64,000 bases of DNA from JBBQXK01 sp038251625 (GCA_038251625.1 JBBSBE010000008.1:1-64000), one strand, 5' to 3'; counted from the first letter of the stretch, positions 51,555 to 60,974 are shown. A program made the numbers and translations. The notes: generated by a model not told the origin, from the sequence alone.

Positions 51555-52236
51555 AATCGTGCTTGATACCGAAACGACGGGCTTTGATCCTGCGCAGGGT
51601 GACAGGATCGTCGAAATCGGCGCGATCGAACTGGATAACCACATCCCCACCGGGCGCAGCTATCACCAGTACCTCAACCCCGAACGCCCGATGCCCGCCG
51701 AGGCTTTTGCTGTCCACGGCCTTGGCGATGATTTCCTGCGCGACAAACCGCTCTTTGCTGCGGTTGCCGCCGAATTTCTTGGTTTTATCGGTGATGCCCG
51801 GCTGGTGATCCACAATGCCAGCTTCGACATGAAGTTCCTGAACGCCGAACTGCATCGGGTGGGGCTGCCGCGCCTTGCCGACGCGCGTGCCATCGATACC
51901 GTCCTTATCGCGCGACAGAAGTTTCCCGGGTCGCCAGCGTCGCTCGATGCCCTTTGTCGCCGTTTCGGGGTCGATAATTCCGGTCGCGAAAAGCACGGCG
52001 CTCTTCTGGACAGCGAGCTTCTGGCCGAGGTCTATCTGGAACTTGTGGGTGGCCGCCAGCCCGGTCTTACGCTGACGGCTGTATCCTCCCGCCCTGCCTC
52101 TGGTGCAATGGCCGCTGAAGAGTGGCGCCCGCAACCACGTTCAGCGTCCTTGCCTTCCCGCCTCAGCGAAGCCGAGGCATCGGCGCACCGGGCTTTTGTG
52201 GAAAAGCTGGGCGCATCGGCGCTTTGGCGGCGCTAA
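51547..52236 (+). CDS. dnaQ: DNA polymerase III epsilon subunit (3'-5' exonuclease)
   Basis: A 229-residue DEDDh exonuclease: REIVLDTETTGFDPAQGDRI (Exo I, D and E), VIHNASFDMKFLN (Exo II) and REKHGALLDSELLAEVYLEL (Exo III with His and Asp). The C-terminal part, rich in Pro and Ser, would bind the polymerase alpha subunit. It provides replication proofreading. It ends 4 bases before the secB stop. Confidence 0.95.
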   Translation: MREIVLDTETTGFDPAQGDRIVEIGAIELDNHIPTGRSYHQYLNPERPMPAEAFAVHGLGDDFLRDKPLFAAVAAEFLGFIGDARLVIHNASFDMKFLNAELHRVGLPRLADARAIDTVLIARQKFPGSPASLDALCRRFGVDNSGREKHGALLDSELLAEVYLELVGGRQPGLTLTAVSSRPASGAMAAEEWRPQPRSASLPSRLSEAEASAHRAFVEKLGASALWRR

Positions 52237-52240
52237 TCGA

Positions 52241-52753
52241 TCAGGACAGAACCTGACCGGACTTCTGGGCCTCCGCACGGCGTTGCAGTTCCATCCGGTA
52301 GAGCGACAGAAAATCGACCGTGTCGATGTTCAGTGCCGGAAAGCCGCCATCCCGCGTCACGTCCGAAATGATGCGGCGCACGAAAGGGAACAGCATGCGA
52401 GGGCATTCGATCAGCAAGAACGGATGAAGCTGGTCCTCCGGTACGTTCTCGATATGGAAAATCCCACCGTAATCCAGTTCCACGAGGAACAGCGTTTCGC
52501 CTGTCGCTTTATTCTTCGAGGTTACGCGGAACTTCGTGATCACCTCATATTGATTGTCCGCCGTTCGCTTGCGTGCGTCGAGGCTGACGGCGACCTGTGT
52601 ATCGGGCGTCACTTCGGCATTCTGTACGCCGCGTTGCGCGACGCCGTTCTCAAAGGAAAGGTCGCGGATGAACTGCCCCAGTACCTGCATGCGCACCTGC
52701 GGCGCCGATCCGGGGGCAGTCGCCTGGCCATTGGTCGGGGTCTCGTCGGTCAT
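52241..52753 (-). CDS. secB: Protein-export chaperone SecB
   Basis: A 170-residue tetrameric chaperone that keeps preproteins unfolded and passes them to SecA. It has VLGQFIRDLSFENG, LVELDYGGIFHIENVPEDQL and LIECPRMLFPFVRRIISDVT followed by GGFPAL, all conserved. ATG 52753 gives the normal length; the frame upstream is not conserved. Leftward, it ends convergent with dnaQ. Confidence 0.96.
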   Translation of the reverse strand: MTDETPTNGQATAPGSAPQVRMQVLGQFIRDLSFENGVAQRGVQNAEVTPDTQVAVSLDARKRTADNQYEVITKFRVTSKNKATGETLFLVELDYGGIFHIENVPEDQLHPFLLIECPRMLFPFVRRIISDVTRDGGFPALNIDTVDFLSLYRMELQRRAEAQKSGQVLS

Positions 52754-52819
52754 GAGGTGCTCTCCTTGCGAAATGTGGCGCCTGTCTATCAGGTCAGGCA
52801 CGAGCCCTCAATCCTGCGA

Positions 52820-53287
52820 TCACCGCTTGGTCGGTGGGGTCTCGACGTCGCTCAGATCAATGTATTCACCGTCAATCGGCGCATCGCGCGCGCTATCCAT
52901 CGGCCCCCTTCCCTGTGGTCCTGACGCGTTTGGAAAGACAAGGCTTACGTGCCGCGCCATGCGCCCGATAAGCCACTGCCGGACCGGCGGCACCAAAAGC
53001 AGAAAACCGAGCGTGTCGGTAAAGAACCCCGGCGTGATAAGCAGCAACCCGGCGACCAGAATCAGCGCCCCGTGGGCAAGCGGCGACAGGGGATCGCGCA
53101 GCGCAACCTGCGAATTGCGCAGCTCTTCCAGCACCGCGAGGCCCTGCCAGCGCACAAGGACGGTGCCTACCACGCCCGTCAGCAGCACCAACCCCAGTGT
53201 CGGCCAAAGAGTGAGCCAACCCCCCACCGTTATGAAGAGGGCAATCTCGATCAGCGGGATCGCAAGAAAGATCAGGAAGAGTGCCAT
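52820..53287 (-). CDS. FxsA-family membrane protein
   Basis: A 155-residue protein with about four hydrophobic segments: MALFLIFLAIPLIEIALFIT, LGLVLLTGVVGTVLV and LILVAGLLLITPGFFTDTLG (the family signature), followed by a polar tail. E. coli FxsA suppresses F exclusion of phage T7; the cellular role is unclear. ATG 53287 starts directly with the first helix. It is divergent from the Tim44-like gene. Confidence 0.9.
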   Translation of the reverse strand: MALFLIFLAIPLIEIALFITVGGWLTLWPTLGLVLLTGVVGTVLVRWQGLAVLEELRNSQVALRDPLSPLAHGALILVAGLLLITPGFFTDTLGFLLLVPPVRQWLIGRMARHVSLVFPNASGPQGRGPMDSARDAPIDGEYIDLSDVETPPTKR

Positions 53288-53411
53288 GGAACACCTTTTT
53301 CTTTCGGGGGCTTGGCGGTGGACTTGGCCGGGCCCACCTCCTACATAAGACCAAGGTCCGCACAGACCAAGCCCGCACACCACGCCGCACTTGGCCGATC
53401 CGAGGAAGAAG

Positions 53412-54071
53412 ATGAGCAACTCCCTGATCCAACTCCTGGTTCTTGCCGGAATCGCAGTTTTTCTGATCCTCAAATTGCGCAACGTGCTTGGTTCGCGCGA
53501 AGGGTTTGAGAAGCCGCCGGTACCTAGTGAAGAGCCGCGTGCCCGCACCAAACGCGGTTTCGAGGTGATCGAAGGCGGGCAGGACCGTGATATCACCGAT
53601 CACGTTCCCGATGGCAGTCCTGCAGCCAAGGCGCTGGCCGCAATGAAAATGGCAGAGCCAGGGTTTTCGGTGAATACCTTCCTGCAAGGCGCACGTGGCG
53701 CGTACGAAATGATCCTTATGGCCTTCGAACGCGGCGATCTTGCGTCGGTCAAGCCGTTCCTCGCACCCGAGGTGTTCGATACCTTTGCCGAGGCTGTGGC
53801 CGCGCGCGAGGCGCAGGGTCTGACGGTCGAGGCCAATTTTGTTGGCCTGCGAGAGATGTCCCTGGTCGAGGCAAGCTTTGATCGTGGTTCCCGGGAAGGC
53901 GACGTGTCGGTGCGGTTTACCGGTGAGCTTACATCCGTTGTCCGCAACAAAGCGGGCGAGGTGGTTGAAGGCAGCCCTACCGAGATCAAGCGACAGCGTG
54001 ATATCTGGACTTTCGGTCGCAAGATGGGCTCGGACGATCCGAACTGGATGCTTGTCGCCACGGGTGAGTGA
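53412..54071 (+). CDS. Tim44/TimA-like membrane-associated protein
   Basis: A 219-residue protein with one N-terminal membrane helix (LIQLLVLAGIAVFLILKL) and a C-terminal Tim44-like domain (GAYEMILMAFERGDLASVKP, RQRDIWTFGRKMGSDDPNW). In alphaproteobacteria this is the relative of the mitochondrial import motor part Tim44; its bacterial role is not settled. AGGAAGAAG precedes ATG 53412; TTG 53391 is in frame. The stop overlaps mltA. Confidence 0.88.
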   Translation: MSNSLIQLLVLAGIAVFLILKLRNVLGSREGFEKPPVPSEEPRARTKRGFEVIEGGQDRDITDHVPDGSPAAKALAAMKMAEPGFSVNTFLQGARGAYEMILMAFERGDLASVKPFLAPEVFDTFAEAVAAREAQGLTVEANFVGLREMSLVEASFDRGSREGDVSVRFTGELTSVVRNKAGEVVEGSPTEIKRQRDIWTFGRKMGSDDPNWMLVATGE

Positions 54072-55090
54072 TGCGGCATGCGCTTGCAGCAATGGCCTTG
54101 GCTTTCCTGATGGCGGGGCAGGCTGCGGCGCAAATGCTGGATTTTGCAGCCCTTGACGGCTGGGATGATGACGATCATCGCGCCGCTCTTGCCGCCTTTC
54201 GCGTCACCTGTCCGCAGCTTGATGCACCGGAATGGCGACCGATCTGCAGGCTTGCGGCCGATGCCGGCACTACCGGGGCCGATGCGCGCAGCTTCTTTGA
54301 AATGCTGTTCCGCCCTGTCCTGATCGGGGACCCGCCAGCGCTTTTCACGGGCTATTACGAACCAGAACTTGATGGGTCACCCGTTCGGACGCCGCGCTAT
54401 GCCTGGCCTTTGTATGCGCGTCCGCCCGAGTTGCGTGAAGGTGTGCAATACCTGAGCCGTGCACAAATCGAGGGCGGGGCCTTGCGTGGCCGTGGGCTTG
54501 AGATCGCCTGGCTGGACGATCCTGTAGAGGCATATTTTCTTCAGATTCAAGGATCGGGCCGGATCCGTTTTCCCAATGGCAAGGTGATCCGTCTTGGCTA
54601 TGCCGGGCGCAACGGTCATCCCTATCGGTCCATCGGGCAAGAGATGCTGCGCCGTGGCACGCATACGCTCGATCAACTGTCCGCGCAGGAAATCCGCGCG
54701 TGGGTTCGGCGCAATCCACAAGCGGGATCGGACCTTCTGCACACCAATCCATCTTACGTTTTTTTCCGGCGCTTGCCTTCTCTTGGGTCCGAGGATGGCC
54801 CTATCGGTGCCATGGGCCGGTCGATCACGACGTTGCGCAGCCTTGCTGTTGATCCCGGCTATGTGACACTCGGCGCACCTGTCTGGATTGAAAAGGAAGG
54901 CCGAAATCCGATGCGCCGCCTGATGATCGCGCAGGATACCGGCGGTGCGATCAAAGGCCCGCAGCGGGCTGACATCTTCTACGGCACTGGCGATGCGGCG
55001 GGTGATGCGGCCGGGGTCGTCAAGGATGGTGGGCGAATGATCGTGCTTTTGCCGATCGATCAGGCCTTTGCGATGCTGCCGGGGGGTTGA
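54071..55090 (+). CDS. mltA: Membrane-bound lytic murein transglycosylase A
   Basis: A 339-residue exported enzyme (signal peptide in the first ~21 residues, ending AAA). It has ALFTGYYEPELDGS, AYFLQIQGSGRIRFPNGKVI and the catalytic 3D domain IAQDTGGAIKGPQRADIFYG, which contains the essential aspartates. It cleaves peptidoglycan glycan strands with 1,6-anhydro ends. No lipobox is evident, unlike E. coli MltA. The start overlaps the Tim44 stop and the end overlaps the smr gene. Confidence 0.93.
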   Translation: MRHALAAMALAFLMAGQAAAQMLDFAALDGWDDDDHRAALAAFRVTCPQLDAPEWRPICRLAADAGTTGADARSFFEMLFRPVLIGDPPALFTGYYEPELDGSPVRTPRYAWPLYARPPELREGVQYLSRAQIEGGALRGRGLEIAWLDDPVEAYFLQIQGSGRIRFPNGKVIRLGYAGRNGHPYRSIGQEMLRRGTHTLDQLSAQEIRAWVRRNPQAGSDLLHTNPSYVFFRRLPSLGSEDGPIGAMGRSITTLRSLAVDPGYVTLGAPVWIEKEGRNPMRRLMIAQDTGGAIKGPQRADIFYGTGDAAGDAAGVVKDGGRMIVLLPIDQAFAMLPGG

Positions 55091-55689
55091 TGGCCATGCC
55101 CCGCCGCCGGACCCTGCGCCCCGAAGAAGACGATCTGTGGCAGGCTGTCGCGCAATCGGCCCGCCCGTTGAAAGCCCGCGCTGGACATGTACCTACTACG
55201 CCCCGGCCTATCGCCAACCTTCCAGCGACGGTCGAAAAAACAGCCGCGCCATCGCCGCTTTCCACGTTTCGCTTGGGCGAAAGGGCCAGCATCGCGCGCG
55301 CCCATGATTTGGCGCCTGCGCTGGCCGAACGGCTTGCCAAGGCGCCACTGCAGATGGATGCCAAGGCCTTTGGCCGCATGACGCGCGGCAAACTTGCCCC
55401 GGAAGCGAGAATTGATCTCCACGGCATGACATTGGCCGAGGCTCATTCAGAGTTGACCCGCTTTATCCTGCGGGCCCAGGGTCAGGGCCTGCGGCTGGTC
55501 TTGGTCATCACAGGCAAGGGCAAACCGGGCGACGACGACGGCCCCATTCCCCGTCGCCCCGGCGTTTTGCGCCACCAGGCGCCGCTTTGGCTGCGTCAAC
55601 CGCCACTTGGTCCGGTCGTTCTGCAAATCGCGCAGGCGCACGCCCGGCATGGTGGTGCGGGCGCATTCTATGTCTATCTGCGGCGCTGA
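55090..55689 (+). CDS. Smr-domain protein
   Basis: A 199-residue protein with a low-complexity N-terminus and a C-terminal Smr domain: RIDLHGMTLAEAHSELTRFI, LVLVITGKGK and a PGVLRHQAPLWL block. Smr domains bind or nick nucleic acid (related to the MutS2 C-terminus and to ribosome-collision nucleases). ATG 55090 overlaps the mltA stop (TGATG). The stop is 6 bases from the stop of the convergent hydrolase gene. Confidence 0.9.
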   Translation: MAMPRRRTLRPEEDDLWQAVAQSARPLKARAGHVPTTPRPIANLPATVEKTAAPSPLSTFRLGERASIARAHDLAPALAERLAKAPLQMDAKAFGRMTRGKLAPEARIDLHGMTLAEAHSELTRFILRAQGQGLRLVLVITGKGKPGDDDGPIPRRPGVLRHQAPLWLRQPPLGPVVLQIAQAHARHGGAGAFYVYLRR

Positions 55690-55695
55690 CGGCGC

Positions 55696-56802
55696 TCAGC
55701 GTTCGCCCGGCTTACCGACTGGCAGCCCGACAGTCACGACGCGCGCATTGCGAAATTGCTGCACAGTCTGGGTGAAGAGGTCCGTGTTCTGCGCCTGATC
55801 ATCCTGGAACGCAGCATCGATATCCGCCATGTTGCCGAGAATGCCGATCAGGCTTGCTGACTTGCCGATATTGAAATGTCCGTCCTTCACCGAAAATGCG
55901 GTCGTGTCGATCACGGTGATATCGAGGTCGGCCAGTTTTTCAGGCTTGTCGATGTTCCCCAACCGCTTTGTCCGCCCCGCAAGCAGGGCCGACAATGAAA
56001 GCGCCTTGTCGCGCCCGGACGTAAAAATGAAAAACGGCTGCGGCAGCTTGCCTATCCTGCGGGCCGTCGTCGTGAACACGTCAACATCCACATCGGGTGA
56101 CAAGAGCACCACGCCACCAATCCGGTCGAGGACGGCCCTGTTCTTGCCGATTGCCATCTGACGCAGGGTTTCCATCGTCAGCACGCTTCCCATCGAGTGC
56201 CCGATCAGGATGATCCGCTCTGCGCCCGTGCCGGCAAGCTCGGTCAGGAACTGTTCGTACCCGTCACGCGCCAGAACCGCGCTTTCCCGGTCCGGAAAAT
56301 ACGCAAGCGGCTTCCCTCGGGACGGCCAGGAATAAAGCACAGATACGCCGGGAAGGCGCAGGTCGTCATCAAGCTGCGCCAACCGATAAAGACCCTCGGC
56401 GAAGTTCGTGTTGAATCCATGCACGAACACGCGCAATTCACGCTTGCCGCGTGGCTGTGCTGCAAGCGCCCTCGCCACATCGGCGCGAAACATCGCCGGG
56501 GACTGATAGATCTCGCGATCGATCGTCAGAAAGTCGACCGACGGGTTCGGTTCCCTGCCTTGCCGCGGCCACCGGATTGTACCCGGCTCACGGTCAGGGG
56601 GCACCTGCACCTCATATCGCGCCAGCGTTTGCCGTTCTGATCGTCCAGCGCTGAATTCGCCCGTCGCAGGATCCAGCTGGCGCGTTGTACCCACGAAAAT
56701 CTCGGGAACAAAGCCGATGCGTGGTGCATCTGGAATATACGTTATCGATCCCCGCGACGTGCAGGCTGCGACCACGAGTAAACACAGGAAAAGCCAGCGC
56801 AT
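55696..56802 (-). CDS. Lipoprotein alpha/beta hydrolase (DUF900 type), copy 1
   Basis: A 368-residue protein with a lipobox (VAAC at about 11-14), then VFVHGFNTNFAEGLYR and the nucleophile elbow LIGHSMGS, followed by LLSPDVDVDVF. The region before the hydrolase domain (FVGTTRQLDPATGEFS, VPPDREPGTIRWP) is shared with copy 2. It is likely an outer-envelope esterase or lipase-like enzyme of unknown substrate. The catalytic His is probably in DGHFNIGKSA. Confidence 0.85.
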   Translation of the reverse strand: MRWLFLCLLVVAACTSRGSITYIPDAPRIGFVPEIFVGTTRQLDPATGEFSAGRSERQTLARYEVQVPPDREPGTIRWPRQGREPNPSVDFLTIDREIYQSPAMFRADVARALAAQPRGKRELRVFVHGFNTNFAEGLYRLAQLDDDLRLPGVSVLYSWPSRGKPLAYFPDRESAVLARDGYEQFLTELAGTGAERIILIGHSMGSVLTMETLRQMAIGKNRAVLDRIGGVVLLSPDVDVDVFTTTARRIGKLPQPFFIFTSGRDKALSLSALLAGRTKRLGNIDKPEKLADLDITVIDTTAFSVKDGHFNIGKSASLIGILGNMADIDAAFQDDQAQNTDLFTQTVQQFRNARVVTVGLPVGKPGER

Positions 56803-56856
56803 CTTGGCGATAAACTTAAGGTTGAAGCGCCCCAGTCCGCAATCCGATTCGTGCCC

Positions 56857-57975
56857 TCAGGGCACATTCGCCCCGACGATCGTGGTAACGGGCGAGAGAA
56901 TGATCTGCGTCGCGCTCTGAACGGTCAGCACCACCCCGGGCAAAAGCCCGGTACGCCCGGTCTGATCACTGTCAAAAGCGGCGTTCACATCGGTGATCCG
57001 TGACAACAGGCGGATCAGCGTGGGCGAGTTCGCCACATTGAAATGCCCGTCGCCGGTATTGAAGGCCGCAACGTCGACGACCGTCACCTTCAGGTCTGCC
57101 ACTTCGGACAGGTCTTTCAGGCTGCCCAGCCTGTCACGTTGGCCCGTCAGCCGCGCAGACAAGGCAAGCGCCCGATCCCGCTTGGAGGAAAAGATGATGA
57201 AGGGTTGTGGCAGGGTCCCGATGGCAGTGGCCTGTTCGTGAAATACATCCACATCGATATCCGGCGATATCAGCACCACCCCCGCAATCCGCCCCATCAC
57301 ACGCTTGTCGCCCCGGATGGAAATCTGGCGCAGCGTCTCCATCGTCAGCGCAGCACCCATGGAATGGGCCACAACGACGATCCGGTCTGCCCCTGCCCCT
57401 GCAACCTCGGACAACAGCCGCTCCAGCCCGTCGCGAGCAAACAGCGCTGAATCGCGATCATAGACATAACCCAAGGGATTGCCCGCCGACGGCCATGCAT
57501 AGTGGACGGTCACGCCCGGAAGATCCAGATCGTTCGCCATCTGCGCAATGCGGTACATCCCTTCGGCAAAGGTGTTGTTGAAGCCGTGGATGAAAACCGT
57601 CACGTCGCGCTGGCCACGCTGGTTTTCGCGCAAGGCCCCGGCCAGATTGGCGCGAAACGCCCCGGCATCATCGAACAGATCCTCTTGCGTGGTCAGAAAG
57701 TCGGTGCGCGGGTCGGGGGCCGCCCCGCGCTTTGGCCATGCGATCTTGCCAACCTTGCGATCCGGTGGGATCGAAATGTCATATCGCCCGTAACTGACCG
57801 CCTTCCTCAACCGCTTGGTGTCGAAGGTGCCGGTTTCCGGATTGGTCTGGCGGGTCGTGCCGAAGTAGACCGTCCGCACATGCCCGATGTCGGCCGCCTC
57901 TGGCAACAGCGTGATCACCCCGCGTTCTGCGCAAGCCGTCAGCAGTATAAGGAAAAGAACGGCAAGGTGGCGCAT
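56857..57975 (-). CDS. Lipoprotein alpha/beta hydrolase (DUF900 type), copy 2
   Basis: A 372-residue paralogue of the gene just downstream: lipobox LTAC, YFGTTRQTNPETGTFDTKRL, VFIHGFNNTFAEGMYR, the nucleophile elbow VVAHSMGA and LISPDIDVDVF. ATG 57975 precedes the signal; nine codons upstream are open. Only 54 bases separate it from copy 1, so the pair arose by duplication and is probably co-transcribed. Its C-terminal region differs from copy 1. Confidence 0.85.
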   Translation of the reverse strand: MRHLAVLFLILLTACAERGVITLLPEAADIGHVRTVYFGTTRQTNPETGTFDTKRLRKAVSYGRYDISIPPDRKVGKIAWPKRGAAPDPRTDFLTTQEDLFDDAGAFRANLAGALRENQRGQRDVTVFIHGFNNTFAEGMYRIAQMANDLDLPGVTVHYAWPSAGNPLGYVYDRDSALFARDGLERLLSEVAGAGADRIVVVAHSMGAALTMETLRQISIRGDKRVMGRIAGVVLISPDIDVDVFHEQATAIGTLPQPFIIFSSKRDRALALSARLTGQRDRLGSLKDLSEVADLKVTVVDVAAFNTGDGHFNVANSPTLIRLLSRITDVNAAFDSDQTGRTGLLPGVVLTVQSATQIILSPVTTIVGANVP

Positions 57976-58046
57976 CGGCAATCTCCGCGCCCTTTGTATC
58001 ATGGCTCGCCAGCGATGGCGTCAACCACCGTAGCCCCGCTGAGAGT

Positions 58047-59345
58047 TTACAAAACATATCTCGACAGGTCGGCAGAGCGTGACAATTCGCCCAAACGCGC
58101 CTCGACATAGCCGGCATCAACTGTAACCGCGTCGCCATCCCGGTCGGGGGCGGCGAAGGACAATTCTTCAAACACACGCTCCATCACCGTATAGAGCCTG
58201 CGCGCCCCGATATTCTCGACGCTGCGGTTCACCTCGGCCGCGATCTGGGCCAACGCCGCGATGCCGTCTTTCGTGAAGTCCACGCGCACCCCTTCGGTGC
58301 CCATGAGCGCGGCATATTGCCGGGTCAGCGCATTGTCCGTTTCGGTCAGGATGCGCACGAAGTCGCCCTCCGTCAGTGCCGAAAGTTCTACCCTGATCGG
58401 CAGACGACCCTGCAATTCGGGCAGCAGATCCGATGGCTTGGCCACGTGGAAGGCACCCGAGGCGATAAAGAGGATGTGGTCGGTCTTGACTGGCCCGTGC
58501 TTGGTGCTGACCGTCGTACCTTCGATCAGCGGCAGAAGATCGCGCTGCACGCCTTCGCGGCTGACATCGGCGCCGCGCGTCTCGGCCCTGGCGCAGACCT
58601 TGTCGATCTCGTCCAGAAACACGATTCCGTTTTCCTGCACCGCTGTCAGTGCCGCCTGCTTCACCGCTTCATCGTCCAAAAGCTTGTCCGCCTCTTCCGC
58701 GATCAGGATGGCGTGGCTTTCCGCCACCGTCACCCGGCGCTTCTGGCTGCGCCCGCCCAGTTTACCCAGGATATCGCCCAGGTTCATGGCGCCCATCTGG
58801 CCCTGCCCGGTCGGATCGAACATCGCCATCGGGTTCGACGTATCGGCAACCGCGACCTCGATCACCGTATCGTTCAACTCGCCCCGCCGTAGTTTGCCAC
58901 GAAACATCTCGCGCGTTTGTTCGCGTGCGTCACGGCCTGCCACGGCCTCGATCACGCGCTCTTCCGCGGCAGCCTCGGCGCGAGGGCGCACCTCTTCGCG
59001 CATCCGCTCTCGCGTCTCTATCATGGCTGCATCGGTCAGGTCGCGTATGATGCTGTCGACGTCGCGGCCCACATAACCCACCTCGGTGAATTTCGTGGCC
59101 TCTACCTTCAGGAACGGCGCTTTTGCCAGCCTGGCAAGTCGGCGGCTGATCTCGGTCTTGCCTACACCGGTCGGGCCGATCATCAGAATGTTCTTGGGAT
59201 AAACCTCTGCGGCGATCTCGGGCGGCAACTGCCGCCGCCGCCAGCGATTGCGCAGCGCGACTGCGACGGCCCGCTTGGCGGGGTCCTGACCGATGATGAA
59301 GCGGTCAAGTTCGGATACGATCTCGCGCGGGGTCAGGTTGGACAT
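58047..59345 (-). CDS. hslU: ATP-dependent protease ATPase subunit HslU
   Basis: A 432-residue AAA+ unfoldase of the HslVU (ClpYQ) protease. Walker A is MIGPTGVGKTEIARR-like (ILMIGPTGVGKTEISRRLA), Walker B is GIVFLDEIDKVCAR and the start is TPREIVSELDRFIIGQDPAK. The conserved C-terminal tail that activates HslV ends LSRYVL. ATG 59345 is 1 base after the DUF2157-type gene. It unfolds substrates and feeds them into HslV. Confidence 0.97.
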   Translation of the reverse strand: MSNLTPREIVSELDRFIIGQDPAKRAVAVALRNRWRRRQLPPEIAAEVYPKNILMIGPTGVGKTEISRRLARLAKAPFLKVEATKFTEVGYVGRDVDSIIRDLTDAAMIETRERMREEVRPRAEAAAEERVIEAVAGRDAREQTREMFRGKLRRGELNDTVIEVAVADTSNPMAMFDPTGQGQMGAMNLGDILGKLGGRSQKRRVTVAESHAILIAEEADKLLDDEAVKQAALTAVQENGIVFLDEIDKVCARAETRGADVSREGVQRDLLPLIEGTTVSTKHGPVKTDHILFIASGAFHVAKPSDLLPELQGRLPIRVELSALTEGDFVRILTETDNALTRQYAALMGTEGVRVDFTKDGIAALAQIAAEVNRSVENIGARRLYTVMERVFEELSFAAPDRDGDAVTVDAGYVEARLGELSRSADLSRYVL

Positions 59346-59346
59346 G

Positions 59347-60420
59347 TCAGGCTTTCGCATAGGGGGGCAGGCGGTCCTTGCCGGGGAACGCGGGCAGAGC
59401 CCGCATCAGGCGGGCGCGCAGTGGCACCCACCACGTACCGATGGCCGTGACGATCCCGCCCAGAACGATCAGGATGAACGCCCAGCGCGAAAACTCTCCA
59501 TCGCTGCCTTGAAGAAGCCAGGCGATCACGATGGCAAGGTAGGCGATACCGGCCGACAGGAAGGACCGCCGGTCGATTACCAGCGCAAGAACGGTGATTC
59601 CGACCAGCGCCAGCAGCAAAAGCAGCATCCCCGTCCCGCCGCCGGTGTTGTAGAGCGTCATCGCGACGGTGTTGACCAGCGCGGGCGCGGCCAGCAGATG
59701 CAGCCAGAACCCCGTTGCCGCATGTCGGCCCAGCCGATAAGGGTCGCGTGTGTCGAACCACAACCCCGCAACAAAGGCCGCCACGCCGAACAGTAACGTC
59801 GAGAGCGCGAAAACCGGGCTTTCACGCAGGTCGAAGATACCACGCAATCCCCCCGCACCAACGGGAAGGCTGTCGAGTGAGGCTGTTGCGGCGTAGACAG
59901 TCCCCAGCGCGAAAAGCCCAAGAACGAACATCGCAAAGGGAAGCCGGAACTGGTGATACCAAAGCGCCATGGCAACAGCCGACAGCCCGAGCGAAAGCAC
60001 CAGACTGGCCCGGTCGCCCATATTGGCTTGGCTCAGCAGGACGCCCAGCGAAAATGCGACCCCCCCGCCAAACGCCAGCGCCAGCACCATCGACGGCAGA
60101 TTCATCCGACGCTTCAGCGTGAAATAGCCCGCCCACCACCAGGCGATTGATGCGCAGAAGGCCGGGACCACCACCAGAACGAAGGGGCCGGTGACAATCA
60201 CCAGCAACGTCGTGATGCCGGACAGAAGGATGACAAGGCCAATGGAAACGAAAATCTCGGAAAAGCCCTTGAAGAACTCGAAGGGCTCGTCCTCGGGGGG
60301 CAGTGCTGCGCGTTGACCGGCACGGCTTGCGGCCAATGCAACAAGCGAGGCAGCCTGTGCTTCGGACAAGATGCCAGCGCCAACGGCGGCGCGCAAATCC
60401 TGTGGTGCAAGGTCGGTCAT
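59347..60420 (-). CDS. DUF2157-type multi-pass membrane protein between hslV and hslU
   Basis: A 357-residue protein with about nine hydrophobic segments after a short polar N-terminus (DLRAAVGAGILSEAQAASLVALA), the pattern of DUF2157 proteins. The function is unknown. It overlaps hslV by four bases (ATGA) and ends one base before hslU, so it is translationally linked to both protease genes. In most bacteria hslV and hslU are adjacent, so this insertion is notable. Confidence 0.75.
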   Translation of the reverse strand: MTDLAPQDLRAAVGAGILSEAQAASLVALAASRAGQRAALPPEDEPFEFFKGFSEIFVSIGLVILLSGITTLLVIVTGPFVLVVVPAFCASIAWWWAGYFTLKRRMNLPSMVLALAFGGGVAFSLGVLLSQANMGDRASLVLSLGLSAVAMALWYHQFRLPFAMFVLGLFALGTVYAATASLDSLPVGAGGLRGIFDLRESPVFALSTLLFGVAAFVAGLWFDTRDPYRLGRHAATGFWLHLLAAPALVNTVAMTLYNTGGGTGMLLLLLALVGITVLALVIDRRSFLSAGIAYLAIVIAWLLQGSDGEFSRWAFILIVLGGIVTAIGTWWVPLRARLMRALPAFPGKDRLPPYAKA

Positions 60421-60974
60421 GCGCCTATGCTTTCCACGGTCAGATTACCGTTCGTGAAAACGCAAATCTCGGCCGCAATCGCCATGGCGCGGCGCGCCAC
60501 CGCTTCGGCGTCCAGGTCGCTTTCCATCAGTCCCCGCGCGGCGGCAAGCGCGAAGTTCCCGCCAGACCCGATGGCAGCGACGTCATGCTCGGGCTCCAGC
60601 ACATCGCCAGCGCCGGTGATGACGAAGAGGTCGCGCCCATCCGTCACGATCAGCATGGCCTCCAGATTTCGCAGGTACTTGTCCATCCGCCAGTCCTTGG
60701 CAAGGTCGACAGAAGCTCGGGCAAGTTGGCCGGGATTGGCCTCGAGCTTCTTTTCCAGCCGCTCCAGCAGCGTAAACGCATCTGCGGTGGACCCTGCGAA
60801 TCCGGCTACCACGTCGTGACCACCCGGCGAAAGGCGGCGCACCTTGCGCGCCGAACCCTTGATCACGGTGTTGCCAAGGCTGACCTGCCCGTCGCCCGCC
60901 ACCACCACCCTGCCGCCACGGCGCACGGCAACGATCGTGGTGCCGTGCCAACCGGGAAATCTGTCGTCGGCCAT
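60417..60974 (-). CDS. hslV: HslV protease (ClpQ) peptidase subunit
   Basis: A 185-residue N-terminal nucleophile threonine protease. The active Thr is within WHGTTIVAVRRGGRVVVAGD, followed by GQVSLGNTVIKG. The mature enzyme starts at this Thr after removal of a short propeptide. GGAGG lies 5 bases upstream of ATG 60974. A CTTG...CCATAT pair (RC of 61018-61021 and 61000-61005) is a weak candidate for a heat-shock sigma promoter, because the spacing is short. Confidence 0.97.
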   Translation of the reverse strand: MADDRFPGWHGTTIVAVRRGGRVVVAGDGQVSLGNTVIKGSARKVRRLSPGGHDVVAGFAGSTADAFTLLERLEKKLEANPGQLARASVDLAKDWRMDKYLRNLEAMLIVTDGRDLFVITGAGDVLEPEHDVAAIGSGGNFALAAARGLMESDLDAEAVARRAMAIAAEICVFTNGNLTVESIGA

